Both the position numbers and the translations under genes were made by a program. A DNA stretch of 64,000 bases from Paenibacillus ihumii (lineage in GTDB: Bacteria; Bacillota; Bacilli; Paenibacillales; Paenibacillaceae). Shown here piece by piece: positions 8,258 to 16,681 of the stretch. How positions within the stretch are numbered: position 1 is the stretch's first letter; every line of letters begins with the position of its first letter. The notes below the pieces were generated by a model. The model ran no database searches. It had not been told where the DNA came from and saw nothing but the letters and a program-made list of their open reading frames with translations. The stretch covers positions 1,178,117 to 1,242,116 of the forward strand of contig NZ_LN884299.1 of the NCBI RefSeq assembly GCF_001403875.1. Reading direction: 5' to 3'.

Positions 8258-9394
8258 ATGACAAAGAGGCATTGGGCGGTGCGAACCGCGGATTCCATCA
8301 TGGAACGGACGCCGAGGCTGTACGAGAGCCGGGGCTATAACGGGAAATGGTCCTATGATTACGGGGTGATTCTAAAGGGATTTGAACGGTTGTGGAAGAT
8401 GACCGGGGAAGATAAATATTTCCGGTATATCCGCGATAATATGGATTACTTCATTCAAGAGAACGGCTCGGTGAAGGGCTACCGGCAGGATGAGCATAAC
8501 ATCGACCACCTGAATAACGGCAAGCTGCTGTTCGTCCTGTATAAGGAGACCGGCGAGGATAAATACAAGCGCGCTGTGGCATTGCTCCGGGAGCAGTTGA
8601 AGACGCATCCGCGCACGTCGGAGGGGGCTTTTTGGCATAAGCGGATTTATCCTTACCAGATTTGGCTGGATGGACTGTACATGGGCGCTCCCTTTTATTT
8701 GGAATATTTGCTGAGCTTTGAGCAGGAGGGCGACCTCAGTGACGTTACCAAGCAATTCATTCTCTGTGAACGGCATACGAAGGACGAGGCAACGGGGCTG
8801 CTCTATCACGCCTGGGATGAGAAGCGCGTGCAGCCCTGGTGCAGTCCGCAGACGGGGCAGTCGCCGAATTTCTGGGGAAGATCGCTCGGCTGGTTCGTCA
8901 TGGCGCTCGTGGATGTTCTCGAAATGCTGCCGCCAGAGCATTCTGATTTCCAGGAGCTGCAGCGTATTTTGATAGATACGCTAAAGGCGCTGCGGAACTA
9001 TCAGGATGCTGATTCCGGCGTCTGGTATCAAATCGTCGATGCTGGGGGCCGCAAAGGAAATTATTTGGAGGCTTCCGCCTCCAGCATGATCACGTATGCC
9101 ATAGCCAAAGGCCTCCGTCTCGGCCTGCTTGGCTCCGAATGGATCAGTTCGCTGGATCATGCCTACGCCGGCCTGATTTCGGAATTTGTGCTGGAGACAA
9201 AGGAGGGCTGGGTCAATCTGAACAAGACCTGCCAGGTAGCCGGCTTGGGCGGCGAAGACCGCCGGGACGGCACCTATGCGTATTATATCAGCGAGCCGAT
9301 CATTACGAATGATCAGAAGGGGCTTGGCGCCTTTCTGCTGGCCTGTACGGAGTACGAGTATTTGGAGGTTGAAGGGCGCGCGGCGCATCGATAA
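8258..9394 (+). CDS. GH105 unsaturated rhamnogalacturonyl hydrolase (YteR-like)
   Basis: This 378-residue protein is an (alpha/alpha)6-barrel GH105 enzyme. The signature YQIWLDGLYMGAPF holds the catalytic aspartate (Asp138 here, equivalent to the general acid of Bacillus YteR). Further typical segments are NFWGRSLGWFVMALVDVLE and GNYLEASASSMITYAIAKG. GH105 enzymes hydrate and release the unsaturated galacturonyl end left by rhamnogalacturonan lyases. No signal peptide is visible, so it acts in the cytoplasm after import. I used the ATG at 8258 with GGGAGGG upstream; the longer frame from 8210 overlaps the terminator. It is followed at 22 bp by GH28, and its product would feed the kduI/kduD route encoded further right. 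Confidence 0.9.
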   Translation: MTKRHWAVRTADSIMERTPRLYESRGYNGKWSYDYGVILKGFERLWKMTGEDKYFRYIRDNMDYFIQENGSVKGYRQDEHNIDHLNNGKLLFVLYKETGEDKYKRAVALLREQLKTHPRTSEGAFWHKRIYPYQIWLDGLYMGAPFYLEYLLSFEQEGDLSDVTKQFILCERHTKDEATGLLYHAWDEKRVQPWCSPQTGQSPNFWGRSLGWFVMALVDVLEMLPPEHSDFQELQRILIDTLKALRNYQDADSGVWYQIVDAGGRKGNYLEASASSMITYAIAKGLRLGLLGSEWISSLDHAYAGLISEFVLETKEGWVNLNKTCQVAGLGGEDRRDGTYAYYISEPIITNDQKGLGAFLLACTEYEYLEVEGRAAHR

Positions 9395-9416
9395 TCTGAC
9401 GAAGGAGACAGAGGGT

Positions 9417-10784
9417 ATGCTTATTTTTAACATAGATGATTATGGTGCGCGCAAAAACAGCTCCGAGCTGTCGACAAAAGCGATCGTGGCAGCCATCGCC
9501 GCTGCAGAAGAGGCGGGGGGAGGCACGGTCGTCATCCCGCCGGGCCATTACCGCACGGGGGCAATTATCATGAAGAGCCATATCGAGCTTCATGTCAGCC
9601 CGGGAGCGACGCTCTCTTTCAGCGATAACCCGGAGGATTATCCGGTGGTGATGTCCCGCTGGGAAGGGGTTGAGCAGGAGGTATATGCCTCGTGCATCTA
9701 TGGGCAGGGGTTGGAGAATGTCTCCGTGACCGGTTCGGGAAGGCTGGAGGGAAACGGGCAGGCATGGTGGGAGAAGCATAGGCATCACAGGGAAGAGCTT
9801 GCTTATCCTCGCCCGAAGCTCATCAGCTTCGACGGCTGCCGCCGGGTGACGATCAGGGATGTGTCACTGGCCAATTCACCGAGCTGGACGGTCCATCCGG
9901 TCTGCTGCAGTGACGTGACGATCGATAATCTGTCGATCTTCAATCCCGCAGATTCGCCGAATACGGACGGCATCGATCCGGAGTCCTGCACGAACGTCCG
10001 CATCAGCAACTGCCAAATAGACGTAGGGGATGACTGCATTGCCATTAAGGCGGGGACTGAGGACACGGAAGCACGCGTCCCCTGTGAGAACATCACGATT
10101 ACCAACTGCACAATGATCCATGGGCACGGAGGTGTTGTGATCGGCAGCGAAATGAGCGGCGGCGTGCGGAATGTCGTCATTTCGAATTGCGTGTTCAAGC
10201 AAACCGACCGCGGCATTCGCCTGAAATCCAGGCGCGGACGGGGCGGAGTCGCCGAGGATATCCGGGTGAGCAATATCGTTATGGAGGACGTCATTTGCCC
10301 GTTCATCCTGAATCTGTATTACTTTTGCGGGCCGCGGGGCAAAGACAAATACGTATGGGACAAGCATCCGTATCCGGTTACGGAGGAGACGCCTTGCTTC
10401 CGCCGGATTCATTTCGCCAACATTACCGCGCGAAGAGTGCATGCCGCCGCCGGGTTCCTGTATGGGCTGGCTGAGCAGTATGTGGCAGAGGTCACCTTCG
10501 ATCAGATCGATATATCAATGGCTGAGAATGCTGTGCCTGGACAGCCGGCGATGATGGCCGGCATCGAGGATATGAGCAATCGGGGCTTCTTCCTTGGGAA
10601 CGTAAGGGATATCCGCTTCCGGAACGTCACCGTGGAGAACCATCAAGGCCCTGCCTTTTACATTGAGAATGGCGAACGGGTCACTGTGGAGAATTGCGAA
10701 TCCCGGAATACGAAGCAAGCGGAGCAGCTGCTGGAGCAGGTCACCTTGCCTCCCGAGGAGAGCTTGGGAGGCACCGGAGATTGA
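9417..10784 (+). CDS. GH28 polygalacturonase-family glycosidase
   Basis: The 455-residue protein is a right-handed beta-helix with all GH28 signatures: NTDG with Asp184, GDDC with Asp205 and Asp206, GHGG with His237, and RGIRLKS near residue 269. GH28 enzymes hydrolyse alpha-1,4-galacturonic or alternating galacturonic-rhamnose bonds by inversion. No signal peptide is visible, so an intracellular exo-acting role on imported oligomers is likely. The start at 9417 has GAAGGAG nine bases upstream; upstream sequence in the same frame overlaps GH105. It is in the GH105 operon, which argues for galacturonide or rhamnogalacturonide substrates. A GH43 gene follows after about 80 bp. Exact specificity cannot be read from sequence. 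Confidence 0.92.
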   Translation: MLIFNIDDYGARKNSSELSTKAIVAAIAAAEEAGGGTVVIPPGHYRTGAIIMKSHIELHVSPGATLSFSDNPEDYPVVMSRWEGVEQEVYASCIYGQGLENVSVTGSGRLEGNGQAWWEKHRHHREELAYPRPKLISFDGCRRVTIRDVSLANSPSWTVHPVCCSDVTIDNLSIFNPADSPNTDGIDPESCTNVRISNCQIDVGDDCIAIKAGTEDTEARVPCENITITNCTMIHGHGGVVIGSEMSGGVRNVVISNCVFKQTDRGIRLKSRRGRGGVAEDIRVSNIVMEDVICPFILNLYYFCGPRGKDKYVWDKHPYPVTEETPCFRRIHFANITARRVHAAAGFLYGLAEQYVAEVTFDQIDISMAENAVPGQPAMMAGIEDMSNRGFFLGNVRDIRFRNVTVENHQGPAFYIENGERVTVENCESRNTKQAEQLLEQVTLPPEESLGGTGD

Positions 10785-10863
10785 CCTGAAATAAGGCTTT
10801 GGTGAAAGGTTGGGGTTAGACCATGATTGTTATACAAAAAAGGTTGTATGGAGGGAAGCCATC

Positions 10864-12447
10864 TTGATTACGGATAAGAGAACCACCAAAGTCATCCGAA
10901 ACCCGGTGCTGCCGGGCTTCAACCCGGACCCTTGCATCGTACGGGCCGAGAACAAGTATTATATTGCCGTCTCCTCGTTCGAATGGCTGCCGGGCGTCAG
11001 GGTATACGAATCGGCCAACCTGGCCGAATGGGAGCATTGCACAGATATTTTGACAGATCAGGTCCGGCTGCAGGGGAATCCGAAGAACTGCAGCATTTGG
11101 GCACCGCAGCTCAGCTACCATGACGGATTATTCTACCTTATGTATACGGATGTCAAGAGCACCAAGCGGCCCTTCAAGGACTGCCACAATTATTTAATCA
11201 CCGCATCGTCCATACATGGCCCGTGGTCAGAGCCCATTTACCTGAACAGCAGCGGCTTCGATCCGTCTCTGTTTCATGATGACGACGGCCGCAAATGGCT
11301 GTTGAACGCCCTGTGGGATTATCGCATCACAGAGGGCAATAAATCGAGCGGCATCGTCATTCAAGAGTATGATCCGAAGCAGCAGAGGCTGATCGGAGCG
11401 CCGCGGAAGCTATTTGACTGCACCCCGCTGAAAAAGACGGAAGCCCCGCATATTTATAAGCGTAACGGCTACTACTACCTCATTACTGCGGAAGGAGGCA
11501 CAGGCAGCGGCCATGCGGTGACTGTCGCGCGTTCCAAGGAACTGCTCGGGCCGTACGAAGTCGATCCGCTTAACCCGATGCTGACCTCCAGCGGCAAGCC
11601 GGAAGCAGAGCTGCAATGCGCCGGTCACGGCAGCCTGGTGGAGACGCCCGAAGGCGAGTGGTACATGGCTCATCTGTGCACCCGTCCGCTGGAAGGCCAG
11701 TATGCGATTCTCGGGCGAGAAACAGCGCTGCAGCGGGTGTATTGGGATGAGGAGGGCTGGCTCCGCTTGACCGCCGGCGGCAATACGCCGCTAACCGAGG
11801 TGCCTCTGCCCCAGGGAGCGGCTCTTCAAGGAGCGACCAGGACTGATTTTGCCGATGATTTCCAAGGCCCGCAGCTGCACCCGCGCTGGAATACCCTTCG
11901 CATTCTGCCGGAAAAAGGCTGGTGCTCGTTGTCCGAGCGCGCAGGCTGCCTAAGAATTCATGGAGGCGAATCAGCTCAGAGCTTGTTCAACCATCATATC
12001 GTGGCGATCCGGCAAACGGATAAATCCTTCCGTGCGGAAACGGCTCTCGATTATGAGCCGGAGATGTACTTGCAGATGGCAGGGCTGATGCTGTATTTGA
12101 ATGAGGATAATTACTGGTATGCCTTCATCAGCCATGAGGCGGGGCGGGGAAGAGTGCTGAGGCTGCTGCGTTGTGTACGGGATGAGTTCACCCTCGAGCC
12201 AGTCATCATCGATCTGAAGGAAGGGCTGGTACGGCTGGCGGTTGACGTATCCGGAGTGAGCGGGCAGTTCTATTACCGAGCGGCTGAGCAGGCGGAATGG
12301 CAGCCGGTCGGCCAGCCGCAGAACATCAGCTTCTTGTCCGGTGGATTTACCGGTAATTTCATCGGCATCGCCGCCCACGATATGAATCAGTTTAAAGGCA
12401 GTTATGCCGATTTTCATTATTTCCGGTATGTGGGCCGGGACGAATAG
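10864..12447 (+). CDS. GH43 beta-xylosidase/arabinofuranosidase-like enzyme with C-terminal beta-sandwich
   Basis: The N-terminal five-bladed propeller has the GH43 triad: Asp22 in GFNPDP, Asp133 in SGFDPSLF, and Glu193 in KKTEAPHIYK. The C-terminal about 200 residues form the concanavalin-like sandwich typical of the xylosidase-type subfamilies. I chose a TTG start at 10864 because GGAGGG lies eight bases upstream; no in-frame ATG fits as well. No signal peptide, so it is intracellular. A paralogue with the same layout lies at 21626-23206. Together they probably remove xylose or arabinose residues from pectic side chains or xylan fragments. It closes the operon, and a strong terminator shared with the convergent AraC gene follows. 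Confidence 0.88.
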   Translation: MITDKRTTKVIRNPVLPGFNPDPCIVRAENKYYIAVSSFEWLPGVRVYESANLAEWEHCTDILTDQVRLQGNPKNCSIWAPQLSYHDGLFYLMYTDVKSTKRPFKDCHNYLITASSIHGPWSEPIYLNSSGFDPSLFHDDDGRKWLLNALWDYRITEGNKSSGIVIQEYDPKQQRLIGAPRKLFDCTPLKKTEAPHIYKRNGYYYLITAEGGTGSGHAVTVARSKELLGPYEVDPLNPMLTSSGKPEAELQCAGHGSLVETPEGEWYMAHLCTRPLEGQYAILGRETALQRVYWDEEGWLRLTAGGNTPLTEVPLPQGAALQGATRTDFADDFQGPQLHPRWNTLRILPEKGWCSLSERAGCLRIHGGESAQSLFNHHIVAIRQTDKSFRAETALDYEPEMYLQMAGLMLYLNEDNYWYAFISHEAGRGRVLRLLRCVRDEFTLEPVIIDLKEGLVRLAVDVSGVSGQFYYRAAEQAEWQPVGQPQNISFLSGGFTGNFIGIAAHDMNQFKGSYADFHYFRYVGRDE

Positions 12448-12524
12448 ACCGCCGATATTACGGCAGTCTGTGCGTAGGTGCATGAATGGATGAATAGCGC
12501 CGATATGGCTCTCAAAAACAGCAT

Positions 12525-12560
12525 AGCTGTCAGAGGACAAGTCCTTTGACAGCTTTTTTA
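12525..12560. terminator. Terminator after GH43
   Basis: AGCTGTCA and AGGAC pair with GTCCT and TGACAGCT around a 2-base loop with a single mismatch, followed by TTTTTT. It overlaps the end of the convergent AraC-family gene. Confidence 0.9.
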
Positions 12561-13409
12561 ATCAAACTTGGACGGGGGAACGTTATAGTATTTTTTAAAA
12601 GCCTTCGAAAACGTAAACGGATCGGGGTAGCCAAGGAGGCTGGCAATTTCCTGAATCGTATATTTTTTTAAGTTTAGATAGTCCCTCGCCCGGTTCATCT
12701 TAATTTGGTAAATATATTGTCCCGGAGTAATGCCCAATGTCTTTTTGAAATAAGTGATGAAATATTTCTCGGATATGCCGACAAGCTGGGCGAGCTCACT
12801 CATTTTAATCGATTTGTGCAGGTGGCTGTGAATATAACTGAATACCGGCTGCAGCACGTCCAAATTCCGCTCGGCTGTTCTTGGCCTTCTCCCGTTCAGA
12901 AATGTGCCGGTATATCGGTCTTGTCCATAGAGCTCAATGATTTTGGCGATGACAGCCATTAGACAAGCTTTTAAATATAGACGGTTCCCCGGCATGCTGT
13001 CTAACTGATTCGATTGCATGAAGGCTTTGACGAACAGGATGGTTTCCTCCCGAATCAGCTGCTCCGGTATAATTCCCGAGAGCGGAAAGTCGCTCAGAAT
13101 TCGCTGCTGGTTGCCTATTTCGAAGTCGAAATGCACGTAAATAAACCGGCACCCCTGACCGGTGGTAGAAGCCATATAAGGAATTCCCGGATAAAAAAAG
13201 ACCACATCTCCCGCCCTGGCCTGATGTTCGATTCCATCGATACGAAGCGTAACGATTCCGGATTGTATGAACCAAAGATCGTAGTCGATATGCGCCTTAT
13301 GCTCGACCCACTTCCCGTCATGGGCCAGCGCAAAAACAGACTTCATTCGCAGCGAGATCAATTCCGACAGCTCATTGAAAATGCCCATGTCCTTCATTTT
13401 CATATTCAT
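12558..13409 (-). CDS. AraC-family regulator (cupin sensor plus HTH)
   Basis: This 283-residue cytoplasmic regulator has an N-terminal AraC cupin domain (IQSGIVTLRIDGIEHQARAGDVVFFYPG) and a C-terminal double HTH of about 100 residues (YIHSHLHKSIKMSELAQLVGISEKYFITYFKKTLGITPGQYI, then IQEIASLLGYPDPFTFSKAFKKYY). The cupin would bind a sugar and switch the HTH. The start at 13409 has AGAGGG six bases upstream; longer frames to 13433 lack it. It is divergent from the GH4 gene across 165 bp holding two copies of AAATAATCATA, so control of GH4 is the simplest reading. Ligand unknown, presumably an alpha-glycoside or its product. Confidence 0.87.
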   Translation of the reverse strand: MNMKMKDMGIFNELSELISLRMKSVFALAHDGKWVEHKAHIDYDLWFIQSGIVTLRIDGIEHQARAGDVVFFYPGIPYMASTTGQGCRFIYVHFDFEIGNQQRILSDFPLSGIIPEQLIREETILFVKAFMQSNQLDSMPGNRLYLKACLMAVIAKIIELYGQDRYTGTFLNGRRPRTAERNLDVLQPVFSYIHSHLHKSIKMSELAQLVGISEKYFITYFKKTLGITPGQYIYQIKMNRARDYLNLKKYTIQEIASLLGYPDPFTFSKAFKKYYNVPPSKFD

Positions 13410-13574
13410 TGCCATCCCTCTACTATAAGACATATTTTAAATAATCATAGTATACTATTGAAGTTACCACTTACAAATAATCATACTATTTGACATAAAC
13501 GTAAAACTATCTCATATTCTACTTTCGAAATCCGTCTCCTATAATGGGGTCATCACCCATAAGGAGGGCTTGTC
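13410..13574. promoter_or_regulatory. Divergent AraC/GH4 promoter region with repeated AAATAATCATA
   Basis: AAATAATCATA occurs at 13439-13449 and 13475-13485, 36 bp apart, each followed by ACTATT or a close variant: probable half-sites for the AraC regulator. TTGACA (13490-13495) with CATATT (13513-13518) at 17 bp is a good GH4 promoter directly downstream of the second copy. A second TATAAT lies at 13540-13545. GH4 has AAGGAGGG before its ATG. Confidence 0.6.
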
Positions 13575-14963
13575 ATGATAGATTCTAAGGTATCACATCC
13601 GAAGATCGTCGTGATCGGGGCGGGAAGTTTATTCTTCGGGCGCCAATCGATTTGGCAGATGGTCGACTCTAAATACTTGAATCAAGGAACACTTGCTTTG
13701 GTAGATACGGATGAAGAAAAGCTGTCCAAGATGGTCAGGCTTGCTGAAATGGTGGCCAAGGAGAACCAAGTGCCCCTTAAAGTGGAGGGCTCGACGAATC
13801 GGAGAGAGGTACTGAAGGACGCTGATTTTGTCGTCCTCAGCTTTGCTGAAGATACTGTAAAATACCGCGGCATCGATTGCCAGGTAGCTTTAAAATATGG
13901 AATTCGCATGTGCTCCGGGGATACGATCGGCCCAGGCGGGATCTTCAGAGCCATGAGAGAGCTGCCGGTCATTATGGAATGCGTTAAAGATATCGAGGAG
14001 CTTTGTCCCGATGCGTGGGTCATTAATTATATCAATCCTTCTGCCGTCCATGGCATCGCTTTAAGCCGATATGCGCCGCAGCTGAAAACCTTCGCCCTTT
14101 GCGATAGCCACCATATGCCGCATAAGAAAGCTTACTATGCTATTCGGGCAGGCATCATTGAGGATATTAGCGAGTTCAATGCAGAAATCGACCGGAAATT
14201 TGATTTCCGCGTGGCCGGCGTCAATCATTTCACCTGGCTGCTTAAGGCCGAGTATGATGGAAAGGATGTCATGCCCCAGGTAGCTGAGTCGATGAGAATA
14301 TCGGCGGGAACGGAAAACGATGGCGGGGATACAGGCGCAAAGGCGCTTTATAACGATACCATCACGTATGAGCTCTACCACATTTTCGGATATATTCCGA
14401 CATGTACGGCTCACACGAAAGAATATGTTCGCTATTGGCAGGGACTCGGCAAGACAAAGGACGTCATTCCCCCTTTATCGATTTGGGAAACGGAAGACCG
14501 GTTTCAACGCCATGAGGAGATGTGGGAGCAAGTGGATGACTTCCTTTCCGGTAAACGTCCTATTGCCGACTACATGACATCATTCGGGCCCGACCATGCG
14601 ACGGATATTATCGAAAATATGGTGGGCAGCTTGGGCAAGCGGTTCTTTATTAATACGCTCAATAACGGGGCGGTGACGAATATGAATGACGACGCATTCC
14701 TTGAATTGCTGTGCGAAGTGAATATGGACGGAATCAAACCCCTTCACGTGGGTGAGATGCCGCGGGGAATCCGGGGCATGCAGGAGCTCGTGCTGGATAC
14801 GCACGAACTGACTGCGGAAGCTGTTGTAGAACGAAGCTTCACGAAATTGAGAAGAGCGATGCTGACTGATCCGCTGGTAAATTCCATACATGATGCCGAT
14901 TTAATGATAAAAGAGCTGCTGGAGTTGGAGAGAGAGATCATCCCGGAATATTGGTACGAGTAA
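13575..14963 (+). CDS. GH4 NAD- and metal-dependent alpha-glycosidase (MelA/AglA-like)
   Basis: This 462-residue protein has the GH4 dinucleotide motif VIGAGSLFFGR at the N-terminus, the segment DTIGPGGIFRAMRELP, the metal-ligand cysteine in ALCDSHHMPH and the metal-ligand histidine in GVNHFTW. GH4 enzymes act by NAD-dependent oxidation at C3 and elimination, with Mn2+ and usually reducing conditions. The family covers alpha-galactosidases, alpha-glucosidases, alpha-glucuronidases and alpha-galacturonidases. The first motif differs from what I remember of Bacillus LplD, so I do not assign galacturonidase, though the pectin context allows it. It is a single gene under its own promoter, divergent from an AraC regulator. 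Cytoplasmic. Confidence 0.88.
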   Translation: MIDSKVSHPKIVVIGAGSLFFGRQSIWQMVDSKYLNQGTLALVDTDEEKLSKMVRLAEMVAKENQVPLKVEGSTNRREVLKDADFVVLSFAEDTVKYRGIDCQVALKYGIRMCSGDTIGPGGIFRAMRELPVIMECVKDIEELCPDAWVINYINPSAVHGIALSRYAPQLKTFALCDSHHMPHKKAYYAIRAGIIEDISEFNAEIDRKFDFRVAGVNHFTWLLKAEYDGKDVMPQVAESMRISAGTENDGGDTGAKALYNDTITYELYHIFGYIPTCTAHTKEYVRYWQGLGKTKDVIPPLSIWETEDRFQRHEEMWEQVDDFLSGKRPIADYMTSFGPDHATDIIENMVGSLGKRFFINTLNNGAVTNMNDDAFLELLCEVNMDGIKPLHVGEMPRGIRGMQELVLDTHELTAEAVVERSFTKLRRAMLTDPLVNSIHDADLMIKELLELEREIIPEYWYE

Positions 14964-15039
14964 TTGGAGTAACGTGGGAATGTTCCTAAAATACCTGCAT
15001 AAGCGGCTAAAAAACTTCATTCAATTCATGAAGCCGCGA

Positions 15040-15263
15040 TGCTCCGCTTGGAACAAGTTGTTGAAAACGGATACCGTTTTAGAAACGATTCCATGACGAA
15101 AGCCAGGAACAATCAGACGGCATTTGCAAGTAGTGCAACGATTTCTAGGGAGGCATGCTGTGGCTTATGCACCACGAAACCGGCAACGAGAAGTACAAGG
15201 AGATCGCACAAATCTCCACAGGTGCTGGAGCCTATCATAGCGATATGCATCATCATGCAAGTC
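15040..15263 (+). pseudogene. GH88 unsaturated glucuronyl hydrolase remnant
   Basis: From 15140 the frame reads DF-stop-GGMLWLMHHETGNEKYKEIAQ, which matches the GFWGGMLWL motif and following helix of GH88 hydrolases, with the tryptophan codon changed to TAG. Upstream, in another frame, FASSAT around 15122 resembles the FPAS segment that precedes this motif, so at least one frameshift is also present. Only about 70 residues of a roughly 370-residue enzyme remain, and the copy ends at a terminator hairpin. GH88 removes unsaturated uronic acids, a role overlapping the intact GH105 gene. This is a clearly broken gene. Confidence 0.65.
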
Positions 15264-15265
15264 TA

Positions 15266-15290
15266 AAAGGACGGCCAATGGCCGTCCTTT
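15266..15290. terminator. Terminator after GH88 remnant
   Basis: A perfect 11-bp stem (AAAGGACGGCC with GGCCGTCCTTT) with loop AAT. It can act on both strands, ending the GH4 side and the convergent LacI gene. Confidence 0.8.
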
Positions 15291-15365
15291 CTGCTGTAGT
15301 CGGCCTTCAAGTTTTATGCTTCTGTGCGGGACACCCTGTTAGGAGAGATACCGGGCTATCCGATG

Positions 15366-16403
15366 CTATTCATTTCGGCTTGATGACCCGCGCGGAATAA
15401 ATTGGGTATCTACCTTGACCTTCGTCTTCACCGGCTGGGGGGATTCGATCGATTGAATCATCAGGTCAACGGCGAGTTGAGCCATCCGTTCCTTCTCGAC
15501 ATGGACGGTGGACAGCTCCGGCGAGACGATCCGCGCTTCCGAAATATTATCGAATCCGACGACCGACACATCCTCTGGAATCCGGTAGTTAAGCTCGCCT
15601 AACGTCTTGATGGCGCTGATAGCAATATAGTCACATTCGCAGAACAAGGCTGTCGGCATAGGTTTGCCAGAGGCCAGGTAGGCGGACAGCTGACTTTTCA
15701 ATTCATCCTGGGAGGATAGGATCGTGGGGGCTACGGCAAAGAAGCCGTCCCCGGCCACCTCCAGCTGGTGATCCCGAAGAGCGGCGAGGAAACCCCGCTT
15801 GCGGTCTTCGAAATTATGGATTCTCACGTTGGAGGCAATGTAGCCGATATTGCGATGTCCTAACTCGGCCAGATGAGCACCTGCCTGATAAGCGCCCATG
15901 ACATTATTGATTTCGATGAAGTGAACCGGGAGCGTCTCGTAGCAGGTATCGAGGACGACGAGCGGAGCAGTTAATTCATTTGCTATTGCCGCTATTTGCG
16001 CTTGACTCAGGTTCGTTCCAAGCAGAATGACGCCGTCGCTTCTTTTTTCCTCCACGATAGTTTTGATTTCCTCGACATAATGCTCCGGCTCTACCGAAGA
16101 GAACATGAGCGAATAACCGTAGTTCCGGCATCGTTCCTCGATGTATTGAATCAGCTCGCGAAAAAAGGGCTGTTGATAATATTGTTCAAGCACGATGCCG
16201 GAATTGGCGAATGCCAAAAAGAGCAACGTTTTGAGCGCCTGCTCGGGCGCTGCCGATTTGGATTTCGGGGAATATCCGTGCTCTTTGGCGATTTGCATTA
16301 TCCGCTCGCGGGTTTCCGCGCTGATGCCCGGCTTTCCGCTTAGCGCAAATGATACAGCCGCCTTGGACACCCCGGCGATTTTGGCGATATCCTCCATTCT
16401 CAC
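15366..16403 (-). CDS. LacI-family transcriptional regulator
   Basis: The 345-residue protein starts with a LacI helix-turn-helix and hinge (MEDIAKIAGVSKAAVSFALSGKPGISAETRERI), then a periplasmic-binding-protein-like sensor of about 280 residues ending VVGFDNISEARIVSPELSTVHVEKERMAQLAV. The GTG start at 16403 has GGAGAG ten bases upstream; an ATG two codons later is possible. It is divergent from the isomerase/transketolase/kinase operon, and the 278-bp gap holds eight TTTAGT motifs (both orientations), so it is probably the local repressor of that operon and of itself. Inducer unknown, presumably the sugar handled by the operon. Confidence 0.9.
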   Translation of the reverse strand: MRMEDIAKIAGVSKAAVSFALSGKPGISAETRERIMQIAKEHGYSPKSKSAAPEQALKTLLFLAFANSGIVLEQYYQQPFFRELIQYIEERCRNYGYSLMFSSVEPEHYVEEIKTIVEEKRSDGVILLGTNLSQAQIAAIANELTAPLVVLDTCYETLPVHFIEINNVMGAYQAGAHLAELGHRNIGYIASNVRIHNFEDRKRGFLAALRDHQLEVAGDGFFAVAPTILSSQDELKSQLSAYLASGKPMPTALFCECDYIAISAIKTLGELNYRIPEDVSVVGFDNISEARIVSPELSTVHVEKERMAQLAVDLMIQSIESPQPVKTKVKVDTQFIPRGSSSRNE

Positions 16404-16681
16404 AGTTCAGAATCTCTCCATTCCCATTAATTGTTTAGTAGGTTTAGTTTACACATCTCTAAAAAAATTATCAAGCTGAGGATAGTTGTTAGCTTAAATA
16501 TTTAGTTAAATAGACTTAAAATGAACTAAATTTCAGTGAATATCGTTGACTAAGTCCTAAACTGGTGGTAATTTTAATTCATATCGATGGAAATGGACTA
16601 AACTTTATCTATTATTGTTTAGTCTAATAACTGAAATTCGTTTAGTTTGTTTAGTTCGTTAAAACCTGAGGAGTGAGCCGG
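16404..16681. promoter_or_regulatory. LacI control region with eight TTTAGT/ACTAAA motifs
   Basis: TTTAGT occurs at 16434, 16443, 16501, 16618, 16641 and 16650, and its complement ACTAAA at 16525 and 16597, all within 278 bp; CTAAACT at 16557 is a near copy. The motifs cluster at both ends (16434-16448 and 16618-16655), as expected for an operator pair that could loop. No clean sigma-A promoter stands out. Binding by the divergent LacI protein is inferred. Confidence 0.5.

Noticed and set aside
14990..15040. Hairpin GCGGCT...AGCCGC with inner CTTCAT/ATGAAG as a GH4 terminator
   Set aside because: The arms pair but no T-run follows and the inner loop is bulky; I could not decide between a terminator and chance.
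15039..15266. 75-residue open frame after GH4
   Set aside because: Its frame mixes GH88-like and out-of-frame sequence; the region is better explained as a GH88 pseudogene.
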